From Actinomycetota bacterium (GTDB lineage: Bacteria; Actinomycetota; Actinomycetes; Streptosporangiales; Streptosporangiaceae): a stretch of 7,825 nt of DNA. The position numbers and the translations under genes were made by a program. The stretch lies in assembly GCA_003242605.1 (NCBI GenBank), contig QGUZ01000235.1, positions 1 through 7,825 of the forward strand, given 5' to 3'. Position 1 is the stretch's first letter; every line of letters starts with the position of its first letter. This document shows positions 1 to 7,560 of this stretch, in pieces. A model generated the notes under the pieces. That model was not told the DNA's origin and searched no databases. It worked only from the letters and a program-made list of their open reading frames with translations.

Positions 1-1
1 G

Positions 2-37
2 CTGTCCCCCCTCCCCCCCACGGGCGGTCCCGTGTGA
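2..37 (+). CDS. 3' end of an upstream gene (partial)
   Basis: The reading frame entering from the left edge ends with a TGA at 35-37. It would encode a short Pro/Gly-rich tail (LSPLPPTGGPV). The TGA overlaps a GTG at 34-36 in the classic GTGA arrangement used in actinomycete operons, which suggests an upstream gene coupled to the next one. Only eleven codons are visible, so no function can be assigned. The C-rich run at 6-19 is also a place where a base-count error could change the frame. The other two frames are also open here, so the call is weak. Confidence 0.3.
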   Translation: MSPLPPTGGPV

Positions 38-967
38 TCCGGCGAAGCCCACCCCGGACCCGCGGTCCCCGCCCTTATCGTCCCCCACAACCGCGCCGCC
101 GGGCTCCGCGGCTTCCTCGCGGCGCTGCCGGACGGCGCCGCGGGCGTACGGCTCGCCGCCGTGGTCGTCGCGGACAACGCCTCCGCCGACGACTCGGTGG
201 CGATCGCCCGCGCCGCCGCGGACACGCTGCCGGTGCGCGTGGTCCAGGTCGGCCGGAACGCCGGGTACGCGGCCGCGGTGAACGCCGGCGTCGCCGCGCT
301 CGACCTCGACGGCCTCGACGCGATCTGCGTGCTCAACCCGGACTGCCGGCTGCGGCCCGGCAGCCTCGCCCGCCTCGCCGCGGCGCTGCGCGGCCGGGTC
401 GGCATCGCCGTGCCGAAGCTCGTCAACCCCGACGGCAGCCTGCAGCCGTCGCTGCGCCGCATGCCCACGGTGGGGCGGGCGTTCGCCGAGGCGCTGATCG
501 GCGGCCGCCTCGCCGGGCGGGTCGCCCGGCTCGGCGAGCTCGTCACCGACCCGCGGGAGTACGAACGGCCCGGCCCGGCCGTGTGGGCGACCGGCGCGGC
601 GATGCTCGTCGCCACCGACCTGATCCGCGAGATCGGCGACTGGGACGAGTCGTTCCTGCTCTACAGCGAGGAGACCGAGTACGCGCTGCGGGCCGCCGAC
701 CACGGCTGGACGCTCTGGTACGAGCCCGCCGCCGTGGCCGAGCACATCGGCGGCGCCTCCGGCGTCGACCCGCGCCTGGCGTCGCTGCTCGTGGTGAACA
801 AGGTGCGGCTGTTCGCGCGGCGGCACGGGCCGGTCGCCTCGGCCGCCTACTTCCTCGCGGTCGCGCTCGGCGAGGCGCTCCGCGCGCTCGCCGGCCGCCG
901 CACGTCCCGGGCGGCGATCGCCGCGCTCGTCCTGCCGTCCCGCCGCGTCCGCACGCTCGCGGGGTGA
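38..967 (+). CDS. GT2 glycosyltransferase, WbbL/rhamnosyltransferase-like; 5' end unresolved
   Basis: This is a cytosolic or membrane-associated GT-A fold transferase, predicted to move a sugar from a nucleotide donor onto a lipid-linked glycan. The motif order is that of rhamnosyltransferase-type GT2 enzymes. It has the first beta strand (ALIVPHN, 71-91), the D-N-A-S nucleotide-site motif (173-184) and the NAGY...N-G loop (259-290). The metal-binding NPD takes the place of DXD (335-343). Near the C-terminus come ATGAAM, then DESFLLYSEETE with the catalytic acidic pair, and the EHIGGAS segment. From codon 38 it gives 309 aa, about the usual family length. The start is odd: no ATG, GTG or TTG lies in frame between the TGA at 35-37 and GTG 161, and starting at 161 would delete the first beta strand. 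GTG 34 is one base out of frame, so a frameshift, a sequencing error or an unusual start is likely. The donor (dTDP-rhamnose or other) is inferred only from the family. Confidence 0.85.
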   Translation, partial: SGEAHPGPAVPALIVPHNRAAGLRGFLAALPDGAAGVRLAAVVVADNASADDSVAIARAAADTLPVRVVQVGRNAGYAAAVNAGVAALDLDGLDAICVLNPDCRLRPGSLARLAAALRGRVGIAVPKLVNPDGSLQPSLRRMPTVGRAFAEALIGGRLAGRVARLGELVTDPREYERPGPAVWATGAAMLVATDLIREIGDWDESFLLYSEETEYALRAADHGWTLWYEPAAVAEHIGGASGVDPRLASLLVVNKVRLFARRHGPVASAAYFLAVALGEALRALAGRRTSRAAIAALVLPSRRVRTLAG

Positions 968-980
968 CCCGCCCGACCGA

Positions 981-986
981 GGGAGG
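981..986 (+). promoter_or_regulatory. Ribosome binding site deciding the acyltransferase start
   Basis: GGGAGG lies five bases before ATG 992. A GTG at 986-988 in the same frame overlaps this site, so it cannot be the start that the site serves. This sets the N-terminus at ATG 992 (MTGPTRG). Confidence 0.75.
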
Positions 987-991
987 TGACG

Positions 992-2134
992 ATGACCGGC
1001 CCAACGCGCGGGGACGCCGCCACGCCGGCCGGGCCCGGGCGCGGCGGCCCGGCCGAGGCCGGGCTCCCCGGCCCCCCGGTGGCCTGGCGCACCGTGCCGT
1101 TCGACGCGCTCGGCGGCGAGGAGCTGGAGGCCTGGCACCGGCTGCGGGCGGCGAACCCGATGCTCGACAGCCCCTACTTCCACCCCGGCTTCGCCGCCGC
1201 GGTGCACGCCACCGGCCGCCCGGTGCAGGTCGTGGTGGGCCGGGACCGCGCCGGGAGGGTGTGCGCGCTGCTGCCGTGCCACCGGGAGCGGTCGCTGCTG
1301 CGGCCCGCCGGGTGGCCCGCCGCCGACTTCCAGGGGCCGGTGATCCCGCCCGGGGCCGAGTTCCCGCCGCTGCGGCTGCTCGGCGGCGGGGTGCGCGCGT
1401 TCGCGTTCGACCACCTGCTCGACGGCTACGCCGGCTTCGAGCCGTACGTGGAGGGCCGGCGGGTCTCGCCGTACCTGGACGTGTCGGGTGGCCTTCCCGG
1501 CTACCTCGGCCGGGCCTCCCGCAGCGGCCGGGAGAACATGGCGCAGGCGCGCCGCCGGGCGGCGAAGGCGGAGCGGCTGCACGGGCCGGTGCGGTTCGTC
1601 GCCGCCTCGCTCGACGAGGCGTGCCTGGACCGGCTGATCGAGCTGAAGCGGCGGCAGTACGCGGCCACGGGGGTGCGCGACCACTTCGCCGACCCGCGGA
1701 ACGTCGCGCTGCTCGCCCGGCTGCTGCACACCCGGGACGGCTCGTTCGGCGGGGTGCTCTCCACCCTGCACGCCGGGCCGCACCTGATCGCCGCGCACTT
1801 CGGGATCCGCGCGGGGCGGGTGCTGCACTGGTGGTTCCCCTGCTACGACCCCGCGTTCGCCGCGCTCGGGCCCGGCTGGATCCTGCTGCGCGAGCTCGTC
1901 GCCGCCGCCCCCGCCCTCGGCGTCGAGCGCATCGACCTCGGCCGGGGCGAGGACGAGTACAAGCGCCGGGCGAAGACCGGCGAGACGTGGGTGTGCCAGG
2001 GCCTCGTCACGAGGAACCCGGCCCGGCGGGCGCTGCGGAGGGCCCGCAACTCGATGATCTCGGCCGCGAAGGCGTCGGCCTTCGGCCCGCGATTACGCGG
2101 CGCCGTACGGCGGCTTCGCGCCCTGACCCGGTGA
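992..2134 (+). CDS. CelD/BcsL-type GNAT-fold acyltransferase (FemAB-like)
   Basis: This is a 380-aa protein of the GNAT_6 (CelD/BcsL, FemAB-like) group. Members transfer acyl or aminoacyl groups to polysaccharide or cell-wall precursors at the inner face of the membrane. Residues 1-30 are a Pro/Gly/Ala-rich, probably disordered tail. An N-terminal GNAT-like half follows (about 33-165). The conserved domain spans about 178-335, opening with a basic SGRENMAQARRRAAK stretch. Its signature is HWWFPCYDPAFAALGPGWILLRELV (279-303), then DLGRGEDEYKRR (315-326), matching the family's YDP...PG...LL and D-GRG-YK pattern. The gene begins 24 bases after the GT2 stop and ends 16 bases before the dehydrogenase start, so it is surely co-transcribed with both. 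No signal peptide or membrane segment is visible. The acyl donor and acceptor cannot be read from sequence; decoration of the glycan made by the neighbouring genes is inference. Confidence 0.85.
   Translation: MTGPTRGDAATPAGPGRGGPAEAGLPGPPVAWRTVPFDALGGEELEAWHRLRAANPMLDSPYFHPGFAAAVHATGRPVQVVVGRDRAGRVCALLPCHRERSLLRPAGWPAADFQGPVIPPGAEFPPLRLLGGGVRAFAFDHLLDGYAGFEPYVEGRRVSPYLDVSGGLPGYLGRASRSGRENMAQARRRAAKAERLHGPVRFVAASLDEACLDRLIELKRRQYAATGVRDHFADPRNVALLARLLHTRDGSFGGVLSTLHAGPHLIAAHFGIRAGRVLHWWFPCYDPAFAALGPGWILLRELVAAAPALGVERIDLGRGEDEYKRRAKTGETWVCQGLVTRNPARRALRRARNSMISAAKASAFGPRLRGAVRRLRALTR
2087..2112 (+). repeat. Two adjacent small dyads at the 3' end of the acyltransferase gene
   Basis: A perfect 5-bp stem with a 4-base loop (CCGCG-ATTA-CGCGG, 2087-2100) abuts a perfect 12-bp palindrome, CGCCGTACGGCG (2101-2112). 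Both lie in the last codons of the acyltransferase gene, about 40 bases before the dehydrogenase start. They could be an internal operator or simply codon-driven symmetry in GC-rich DNA. The nine bases GTACGGCGG (2105-2113) recur in the inverted repeat upstream of the minus-strand GT2 gene. Confidence 0.35.
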
Positions 2135-2139
2135 CCGAC

Positions 2140-2144
2140 GGAGG
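2140..2144 (+). promoter_or_regulatory. Ribosome binding site of the dehydrogenase gene
   Basis: GGAGG lies six bases before ATG 2151. This near-ideal site supports a methionine start directly before the RISVFGLGYVG nucleotide-binding strand. Confidence 0.75.
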
Positions 2145-2150
2145 CGATCG

Positions 2151-3477
<1,327 letters not shown>

Positions 3478-3488
<11 letters not shown>

Positions 3489-4740
3489 CGCGACCCCCGA
3501 CCGCATCGAGCCGCCCGCCGGCGGCGCCGGCGCGCCGCGGCGCAGGCGGGCGCTGATCCTCGTGGAGAACCTGTCGGTGCCGTTCGACCGGCGGGTCTGG
3601 CAGGAGAGCACGGCGCTGCGCGACGCCGGGTGGGAGGTGCACGTCATCTGCCCCAAGGGCGCCAAGCGGGACACCGAGTCGTACGTGCTGCTCGACGGCG
3701 TGCACATCCACCGCTACCCGCTCCGGCCCGCGACCGGCGGGCCGCTCGGCTACGTGCGCGAGTACGGCCTGGCGCTGTGGCACACCCTGCGGCTCGCCCG
3801 GAAGGTCGGGCCGGTCGACGTGGTGCACGCCTGCAACCCGCCCGACCTGTTGTTCCTGGCGGCCCGGCCGCTGCGGCGGCGGGGCGCGCGGTTCGTCTAC
3901 GACCAGCACGACCTCGTGCCCGAGCTCTACCTGTCCCGGTTCGGCCGCGGCCAGGACCTGCTCTACCGGGCGGTGTGCCTGCTGGAGCGGCTCACCTACC
4001 GGGCCGCCGACGTGGTGATCGCCACGAACGAGAGCTACCGCCAGGCCGCGGTGCTGCGCGGCGGCAAGCGGCCCGAGGACGTGTTCGTGGTGCGCAGCGC
4101 GCCCGCGGTCGAGCGGTTCCGGCAGGTGCCGCCCGAGCCGGAGCTGAAGCGGGGCAAGCCGCACCTGCTCTGCTACCTCGGCGTGATGGGCCCGCAGGAC
4201 GGGGTGGACTACGCGCTGCGCGCGCTCGCCCGGCTCCGCGACGAGCTGGGCCGTACCGACTGGCACGCGGTCTTCATCGGGGCCGGGGACACCTTCGACG
4301 CGATGGTCGCGCTCGCCCGCGAGCTCGGCCTCGGCGACCTGGTCGAGTTCACCGGGCGCATCCCGGACGAGGACCTGCTGCGCTACCTGTCCACGGCCGA
4401 CGTGTGCCTCTCGCCGGACCCGAGCAACCCGCTCAACGACGTGTCCACGATGAACAAGGTGCTGGAGTACATGGCGATGGGCCGCCCGATCGTCTCGTTC
4501 GACCTGAAGGAGGCGCGGGTGTCGGCCGGGGACGCGGCCGTGTACGCGCCGCCGAACGACGAGGGCGAGTTCGCCAAGCTGATCGCCCGGCTGCTCGACG
4601 ACCCGGACGAGCGGCGGGTGATGGGCGAGATCGGCCGGGCCCGGGTGACCGGGCCGCTGAGCTGGGAGCGGTCGGTCACCCGGCTGCTGGCGGCGTACGA
4701 GGCGGCGTACGCGAAGCCGCCGCGGCGGGGCCGTGGCTGA
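3478..4740 (+). CDS. GT4 family glycosyltransferase (WbuB-like)
   Basis: This is a retaining GT-B fold glycosyltransferase, likely acting on a lipid-linked glycan at the cytoplasmic membrane face. I chose TTG 3478 (MAGNATPDRIEPP, 420 aa), which overlaps the dehydrogenase by 11 bases. The only other in-frame start is TTG 3424, with no ATG or GTG between, and the conserved domain begins only at RALILVENLSVPFDRRVW (24-41). Residues 114-152 (VDVVHACNPPDLLF...YDQHDLVPELY) are typical of the N-terminal acceptor domain. The donor domain starts near 229 (HLLCYLGVMGPQDGVDYAL) and includes the IGAGD loop. NPLNDVSTMNKVLEYMAMGRPIVSFDLKEAR (318-347) is the subfamily hallmark, with E330 at the second glutamate of the EX7E motif; the first is replaced, as in WbuB-type relatives. 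The last 65 bases overlap the oppositely directed GT2 gene. Sugar specificity is unknown. Confidence 0.9.
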
Positions 4741-5638
4741 CCCGGGTGCTCGCGTCCGTGCCCCACGCGGGCGCGCCGCCGCGGCGTGCCCGCACCGCGG
4801 TGAGCGCCCGGTCGAGCAGCTGCACCGCGAGGTAGCAGGCGGCGTCGGGCACGGCCGCCTCGCGCCGCCGTACCAGGGCGAGCAGGTCGGCCAGGCGCAG
4901 CCGCGGCTCCCACGCGGGCAGGCCGAGCGCGTCGAGCTGCCGGTTGCCGAGCCGTACCCGGACCCGGCGGCGCAGGTGGGCCCGGACGGTGCGGGCGGGG
5001 CGGACCAGCGAGCGGGCCTCGGGCACCACGGCCCGCTCGTGCGGGGCGAAGCTGCGGTGCACCCAGCCGTCGTCGGAGATCACCTCGTCCGGGATGGGGA
5101 AGGCGCGGGCGTGCCCCTCGGCGGTGAGCACGTACACGCCCACCCCGGCGAGCGCGCGGTGCGGGGCGACGAGCCGCTCGTGCACCCGGTGCATGCGGCG
5201 GGCGACCGGGCCGACGCCGGTCAGGTCGAGCTCGGGCACCGGGGCGCAGGCGAGCACGCCGGGCCGCGCGCACGCCGCCACGAGCGCGCGCACCGACTCG
5301 GCGGTGAGCTCCACGTCGGCGTCGAGGTAGACCCGGGGGAACACGCCGCCGCAGTGGGCGTCGCCGAGCCGCAGCGCGGGCGGCTTGCACGGGACGTCGG
5401 TGTCCACGACGAGCACGCCGCCCGCCGCGGGCCGCTGGTCCCCGGACGAGACGGCCGGGGCGTGCCGGGCGGCCGCCTTCCTCGCCTCCTCGGCGGTGCG
5501 GTCGGTGCAGGCGTTCGGCACGACCACGACGCGCAGCTCGCCGGGGCGCGCGCCGGCGAGCAGGCGGTCCAGGGTGCGGCCGATCACGGCCTCCTCGTTG
5601 TGCGCGGGCACGACGACCGCGGCGATCGGCTCGGTCAC
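4676..5638 (-). CDS. GT2 glycosyltransferase on the opposite strand
   Basis: This 320-aa GT-A fold, inverting-type transferase starts at GTG (5638-5636) with a strong GGAGGAG site five bases upstream. The fold begins right at the N-terminus with IAAVVVPAHNEEAVIGRTLDRLL. Further motifs are NACTDRT (42-48), the KPPALRLGDAH loop (85-95), the metal-binding DAD in PRVYLDADVE (101-110), and ISDDGWV (187-193) as the probable catalytic acidic region. RRRVRVRLGNRQL (223-235) resembles the basic helix found after the catalytic domain in many GT2 enzymes. There is no clear membrane helix, so it is probably soluble or peripheral. From about residue 288 the protein becomes a low-complexity Ala/Pro/Thr/Ser tail, and the last 22 codons or so lie antisense to the GT4 gene, suggesting loss of an earlier stop. 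It has its own promoter region, so it is regulated apart from the plus-strand operon. Acceptor and donor are unknown. Confidence 0.87.
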   Translation of the reverse strand: MTEPIAAVVVPAHNEEAVIGRTLDRLLAGARPGELRVVVVPNACTDRTAEEARKAAARHAPAVSSGDQRPAAGGVLVVDTDVPCKPPALRLGDAHCGGVFPRVYLDADVELTAESVRALVAACARPGVLACAPVPELDLTGVGPVARRMHRVHERLVAPHRALAGVGVYVLTAEGHARAFPIPDEVISDDGWVHRSFAPHERAVVPEARSLVRPARTVRAHLRRRVRVRLGNRQLDALGLPAWEPRLRLADLLALVRRREAAVPDAACYLAVQLLDRALTAVRARRGGAPAWGTDASTRVSHGPAAAASRTPPRTPPAAG

Positions 5639-5643
5639 CGGTG

Positions 5644-5650
5644 CTCCTCC
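5644..5650 (-). promoter_or_regulatory. Ribosome binding site of the minus-strand GT2 gene
   Basis: On the minus strand GGAGGAG sits five bases before GTG 5638. It fixes the start at the point where the GT2 fold begins and argues against longer versions starting at 5806. Confidence 0.8.
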
Positions 5651-5679
5651 CGTGGCGAGGGGACGGCGGCGCACGCCCG

Positions 5680-5707
5680 GGTACGGCGGCGCGGGCGCGG
5701 CCGTACC
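5680..5707. repeat. Inverted repeat (12-bp arms) upstream of the minus-strand GT2 gene
   Basis: Perfect 8-bp arms GGTACGGC (5680-5687) and GCCGTACC (5700-5707) continue inward through one G-G mismatch and three more pairs to a 4-base loop (5692-5695). The arm centres are 20 bp apart, about two helical turns. The dyad lies 42-69 bases before the GT2 start. It could be a two-site operator for a dimeric regulator or an RNA hairpin in the GT2 leader. No T-run follows on either strand, so a simple intrinsic terminator is less likely. A 10-bp palindrome (CCGCCGGCGG, 5706-5715) adjoins it. Confidence 0.6.
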
Positions 5708-5863
5708 GCCGGCGGCGGACACGCGGGTTTCGCGGGCGCGGTCCTCGCCACCGGGCATCGGACACACTACCGTTTCGCTGCATACCGCGTTCGCTTTCCG
5801 CGTCACATTCCCGAGTTTTCCCCGTTCATTCCGTCGGCCGGTTTCCGAATGTCATCCTGAAAT

Positions 5864-5869
5864 AGGGAG
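5864..5869 (+). promoter_or_regulatory. Ribosome binding site of the RmlC-like gene
   Basis: AGGGAG lies five bases before GTG 5875. It supports a GTG start with a very short N-terminus before the cupin fold. Confidence 0.7.
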
Positions 5870-5874
5870 AAACA

Positions 5875-6435
5875 GTGAGAGTCGAACGGACCGCGCTCGA
5901 GGGCGTGCTGCTGTTCGTCCCGACGCCGCACCGCGACGACCGGGGGCTGTTCACCCGGACCTTCGACGCCGCGCTCGCCGAGGAGCTGGGGCTGGAGCCG
6001 TTCGTGCAGGACAGCCAGTCCCGGTCGCGCCGGGGGGTGGTCCGCGGCATGCACGGGCGGATCGGCCGGGGGGAGGCGAAACTCGTGCGGTGCGCGCGGG
6101 GCGCGGTGTACGACGTGGTGGTGGACGCGCGGCCGGACTCCCCGACGTTCGGGCAGCGGTTTTCGGTCGTGCTGGACGACGAGAAATTCGTGTCGCTTTA
6201 TGTGCCTCCGGGCATGCTGCACGGATTTCAGGCGCTCACCGAGGAGGCGGACGTGTGTTATCGCATCGACCGGCCGCACGATCCCGCGGAGGACGTGACG
6301 GTCCGCTACGACGACCCGGAGCTCGCGATCGACTGGCCGCTGCCGGTGACCGTGGTGAGCGAGCGGGACCGCACCGCGGGGAGCTGGGCCGAGCTGCGGG
6401 CGCGGCTCGTCGGCGAGCCGCGCCCGGCGGGGTGA
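5875..6435 (+). CDS. RmlC-family sugar epimerase (dTDP-4-dehydrorhamnose 3,5-epimerase-like)
   Basis: This is a cytosolic cupin-fold enzyme of 186 aa, normal for RmlC, which epimerises C3 and C5 of dTDP-4-keto-6-deoxyglucose on the way to dTDP-L-rhamnose. Family landmarks are DDRGLFTRTFD (21-31), FVQDSQSRSRRGVVRGMH (43-60) with catalytic H60, KLVRCARGAVYDVVVD (69-84), SPTFGQ (89-94), the VPPGMLHGF turn with H116 (110-118) and DDPELAIDWP (146-155). D165 falls where the partner of the catalytic His is expected. Oddly, where RmlC has its NYYSP-type segment with the general-acid tyrosine, this protein reads DRPHDP (132-137), with Pro134 at that position. The activity may therefore differ (single epimerisation, isomerase-like, or another nucleotide sugar). 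Some stretches, notably 6160-6260, use more A/T-ending codons than the neighbours. No rmlA, rmlB or rmlD lies nearby. The next gene overlaps or follows directly. Confidence 0.85.
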   Translation: MRVERTALEGVLLFVPTPHRDDRGLFTRTFDAALAEELGLEPFVQDSQSRSRRGVVRGMHGRIGRGEAKLVRCARGAVYDVVVDARPDSPTFGQRFSVVLDDEKFVSLYVPPGMLHGFQALTEEADVCYRIDRPHDPAEDVTVRYDDPELAIDWPLPVTVVSERDRTAGSWAELRARLVGEPRPAG

Positions 6436-6446
6436 CGGGGGTGGCG

Positions 6447-7355
6447 ATGGCGAGACGCGCGCCGGTCCTCGCGTTCCTCGTCGCGGCGGTCCTCGCCGCC
6501 GCCTGCCGGCCGGGCGAGGCCGCGCCCGCGGCCACGCCGTACCGCGCCGCGAGCCCGGCGGCGAGCCCGGCCGGCAGCCCGGCACCGAAGCCGCGGGCCG
6601 AGCATCCGACCCCGGAGACCACGGGGGTGCCGCCGGGGACGAGGCTGACCCGCCTGGAGCCGAACTACGAGGGCATCTATCGGGTGGACAAGCCGGGCAC
6701 CGTGCTCGACGGGGTGCACATCCCCACCGACCTGCTCATCGTCGCCGACGACGTGGTGATCCAGAACAGCCGCATCGACGGCGGCGTGCTCGGCTACTAC
6801 TCGGGCCGGGCCTACCGGTTCACGATCCGGGACTCGATCGTCGGGCCGGAGGACGGCTGCCTCACCGCGCCCGGCATCGGGTCGGCGCGGTACACCGCCG
6901 AGCGGGTGCACGTGCGCGGGCACGGCGACGGGTTCAACGCGTCCGGGGACGACATCGTCATCCGGGACTCGTACGTGCTGCTCTGCTCCAACCCGGGGGA
7001 CCACTCCGACGGCATCCAGACCTACAAGACCGGCAAGGGCCTCATCTTCGACCACAACACCGTCGACCAGCGGTTCGCCAAGGACATCACCGCCCCGATC
7101 TTCATCACCGACGAGCAGGCCGAGGACGTGATCGTCTCGCGCAACCTCGTCATGGGCGGCACCTACTCGATCCAGGTGCGCAACGTGAAGGGCACGGCGA
7201 TCGTGCGGGACAACGCCCTGGTGGACAAGTCCTGGGTGTACGGCCCGGTCGACTCCGACTGCGACACCGTGGTGTGGGAGGGGAACACGCTCGTGACGAT
7301 CGACGACGCATACCGCATCACGTCGACCGTCGGCCCGCTGGAGTGCGAAGGCTGA
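6447..7355 (+). CDS. Exported right-handed beta-helix protein, probable lipoprotein
   Basis: This 302-aa protein opens with ARR, a hydrophobic stretch (APVLAFLVAAVLAAA) and C20. That is a plausible, if Ala-rich, lipobox, so it should be anchored outside the membrane. Residues 24-60 are an Ala/Pro/Ser linker with repeated SPA units. From about 66 the chain shows rungs typical of parallel beta-helix proteins: VVIQNSRIDGG, FTIRDSIVG, AERVHVRGHGDGFNA, IVIRDSYV, LIFDHNTVD, VIVSRNLVMGG, AIVRDNALVD, VVWEGNTLV. Acidic and His residues cluster in HGDGFN (159-164) and DHSDGIQTY (185-193), a possible binding or catalytic site. This fold is common in polysaccharide lyases, hydrolases and C5-epimerases, but the DPHE motif of AlgE-type epimerases is absent. 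I chose ATG 6447, preceded by GGGGG at 6437-6441. GTG 6432, overlapping the epimerase stop as GTGA, and GTG 6441 are alternatives. Coupling to the epimerase suggests a shared glycan. The substrate is unknown. Confidence 0.8.
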   Translation: MARRAPVLAFLVAAVLAAACRPGEAAPAATPYRAASPAASPAGSPAPKPRAEHPTPETTGVPPGTRLTRLEPNYEGIYRVDKPGTVLDGVHIPTDLLIVADDVVIQNSRIDGGVLGYYSGRAYRFTIRDSIVGPEDGCLTAPGIGSARYTAERVHVRGHGDGFNASGDDIVIRDSYVLLCSNPGDHSDGIQTYKTGKGLIFDHNTVDQRFAKDITAPIFITDEQAEDVIVSRNLVMGGTYSIQVRNVKGTAIVRDNALVDKSWVYGPVDSDCDTVVWEGNTLVTIDDAYRITSTVGPLECEG

Positions 7356-7560
7356 GCGGAAAAACACCGGCCTATTCGAATTGCGGGCGGAAAACGCCGG
7401 ATTCGCCGTTCCGCCGGTTCGGTCACCCCGTCCGGCCAGGGCGAACGCGAAGGCGACCGGTTCCCGAAAACGACGCGTCAGCCGCGGCCGGAATGGGGAT
7501 ATCGAATGCGCGGCACCGCCGGTGAGGGCCGGTTGATCAGGTGAAAACGGAGGTCGGAGG
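7356..7560. promoter_or_regulatory. 205-bp gap with small dyads; probable promoter for the next gene
   Basis: GC content drops here relative to the genes. An inverted repeat GGCGGAA (7386-7392) / TTCCGCC (7409-7415) with a 16-base loop lies 31 bases after the beta-helix stop. It has no T-run, so it is at best a weak terminator. Short palindromes occur at 7374-7381 (ATTCGAAT), 7472-7479 (GACGCGTC) and 7514-7524 (CACCG-C-CGGTG). No clear -35/-10 pair was found. The region ends in a double GGAGG before ATG 7561. I see no convincing small gene on either strand. Confidence 0.4.
7549..7553 (+). promoter_or_regulatory. Ribosome binding site of the last gene
   Basis: GGAGG lies seven bases before ATG 7561, an ideal spacing. 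A second GGAGG (7556-7560) touches the ATG directly and is too close to act as the site. Confidence 0.7.

Larger units (their letters stand above)
5639..5874. promoter_or_regulatory. Divergent control region between the GT2 and RmlC-like genes
   Basis: This 236-bp gap separates two divergently read genes and should carry promoters for both. Bases 5639-5760 are very GC-rich. They hold the GT2 ribosome site (5644-5650), a long inverted repeat (5680-5707) and two copies of CGCGGGCGCGG (5690-5700 and 5731-5741). From about 5761 to 5870 the GC content falls to roughly 56%, as expected for a promoter. The best minus-strand promoter guess is GTGACG (5806-5801) with TATGCA (5784-5779) at a 16-base spacing; it is a poor match to consensus. 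I found no convincing plus-strand -35/-10 pair. A minus-strand extension of the GT2 frame to 5806 is possible on paper but lacks a ribosome site. Confidence 0.55.

Noticed and set aside
4383..5783. A 466-codon minus-strand frame overlapping the GT2 gene
   Set aside because: It is frame-shifted against the GT2 gene that carries the PAHNEE, DADVE and ISDDG motifs, and its translation is Arg/Pro/Ala-rich without motifs.
5639..5806. 56-codon N-terminal extension of the minus-strand GT2 protein
   Set aside because: The GGAGGAG site five bases before GTG 5638 and the immediate start of the GT2 fold there make the extension unlikely. The added residues show no conserved feature.
4733..5860. A 375-codon plus-strand frame between GT4 and the epimerase gene
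   Set aside because: It is antisense to the minus-strand GT2 gene, which has a strong ribosome site and family motifs. The plus product has no recognisable pattern.
5385..6446. Extension of the beta-helix gene upstream to 5385
   Set aside because: The frame is open, but it overlaps the GT2 and epimerase genes in shadow frames. A signal peptide and lipobox begin right after ATG 6447, so the upstream part is not coding.
6432..6446. GTG 6432 as the start of the beta-helix protein
   Set aside because: The GTGA overlap is attractive, but it has no good ribosome site and adds TGVA ahead of a well-formed signal peptide. It is kept only as an alternative.
7386..7415. Intrinsic terminator after the beta-helix gene
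   Set aside because: The stem is only 7 bp with a 16-base loop and no T-run, so I did not call it a terminator. It is described within the intergenic entry.
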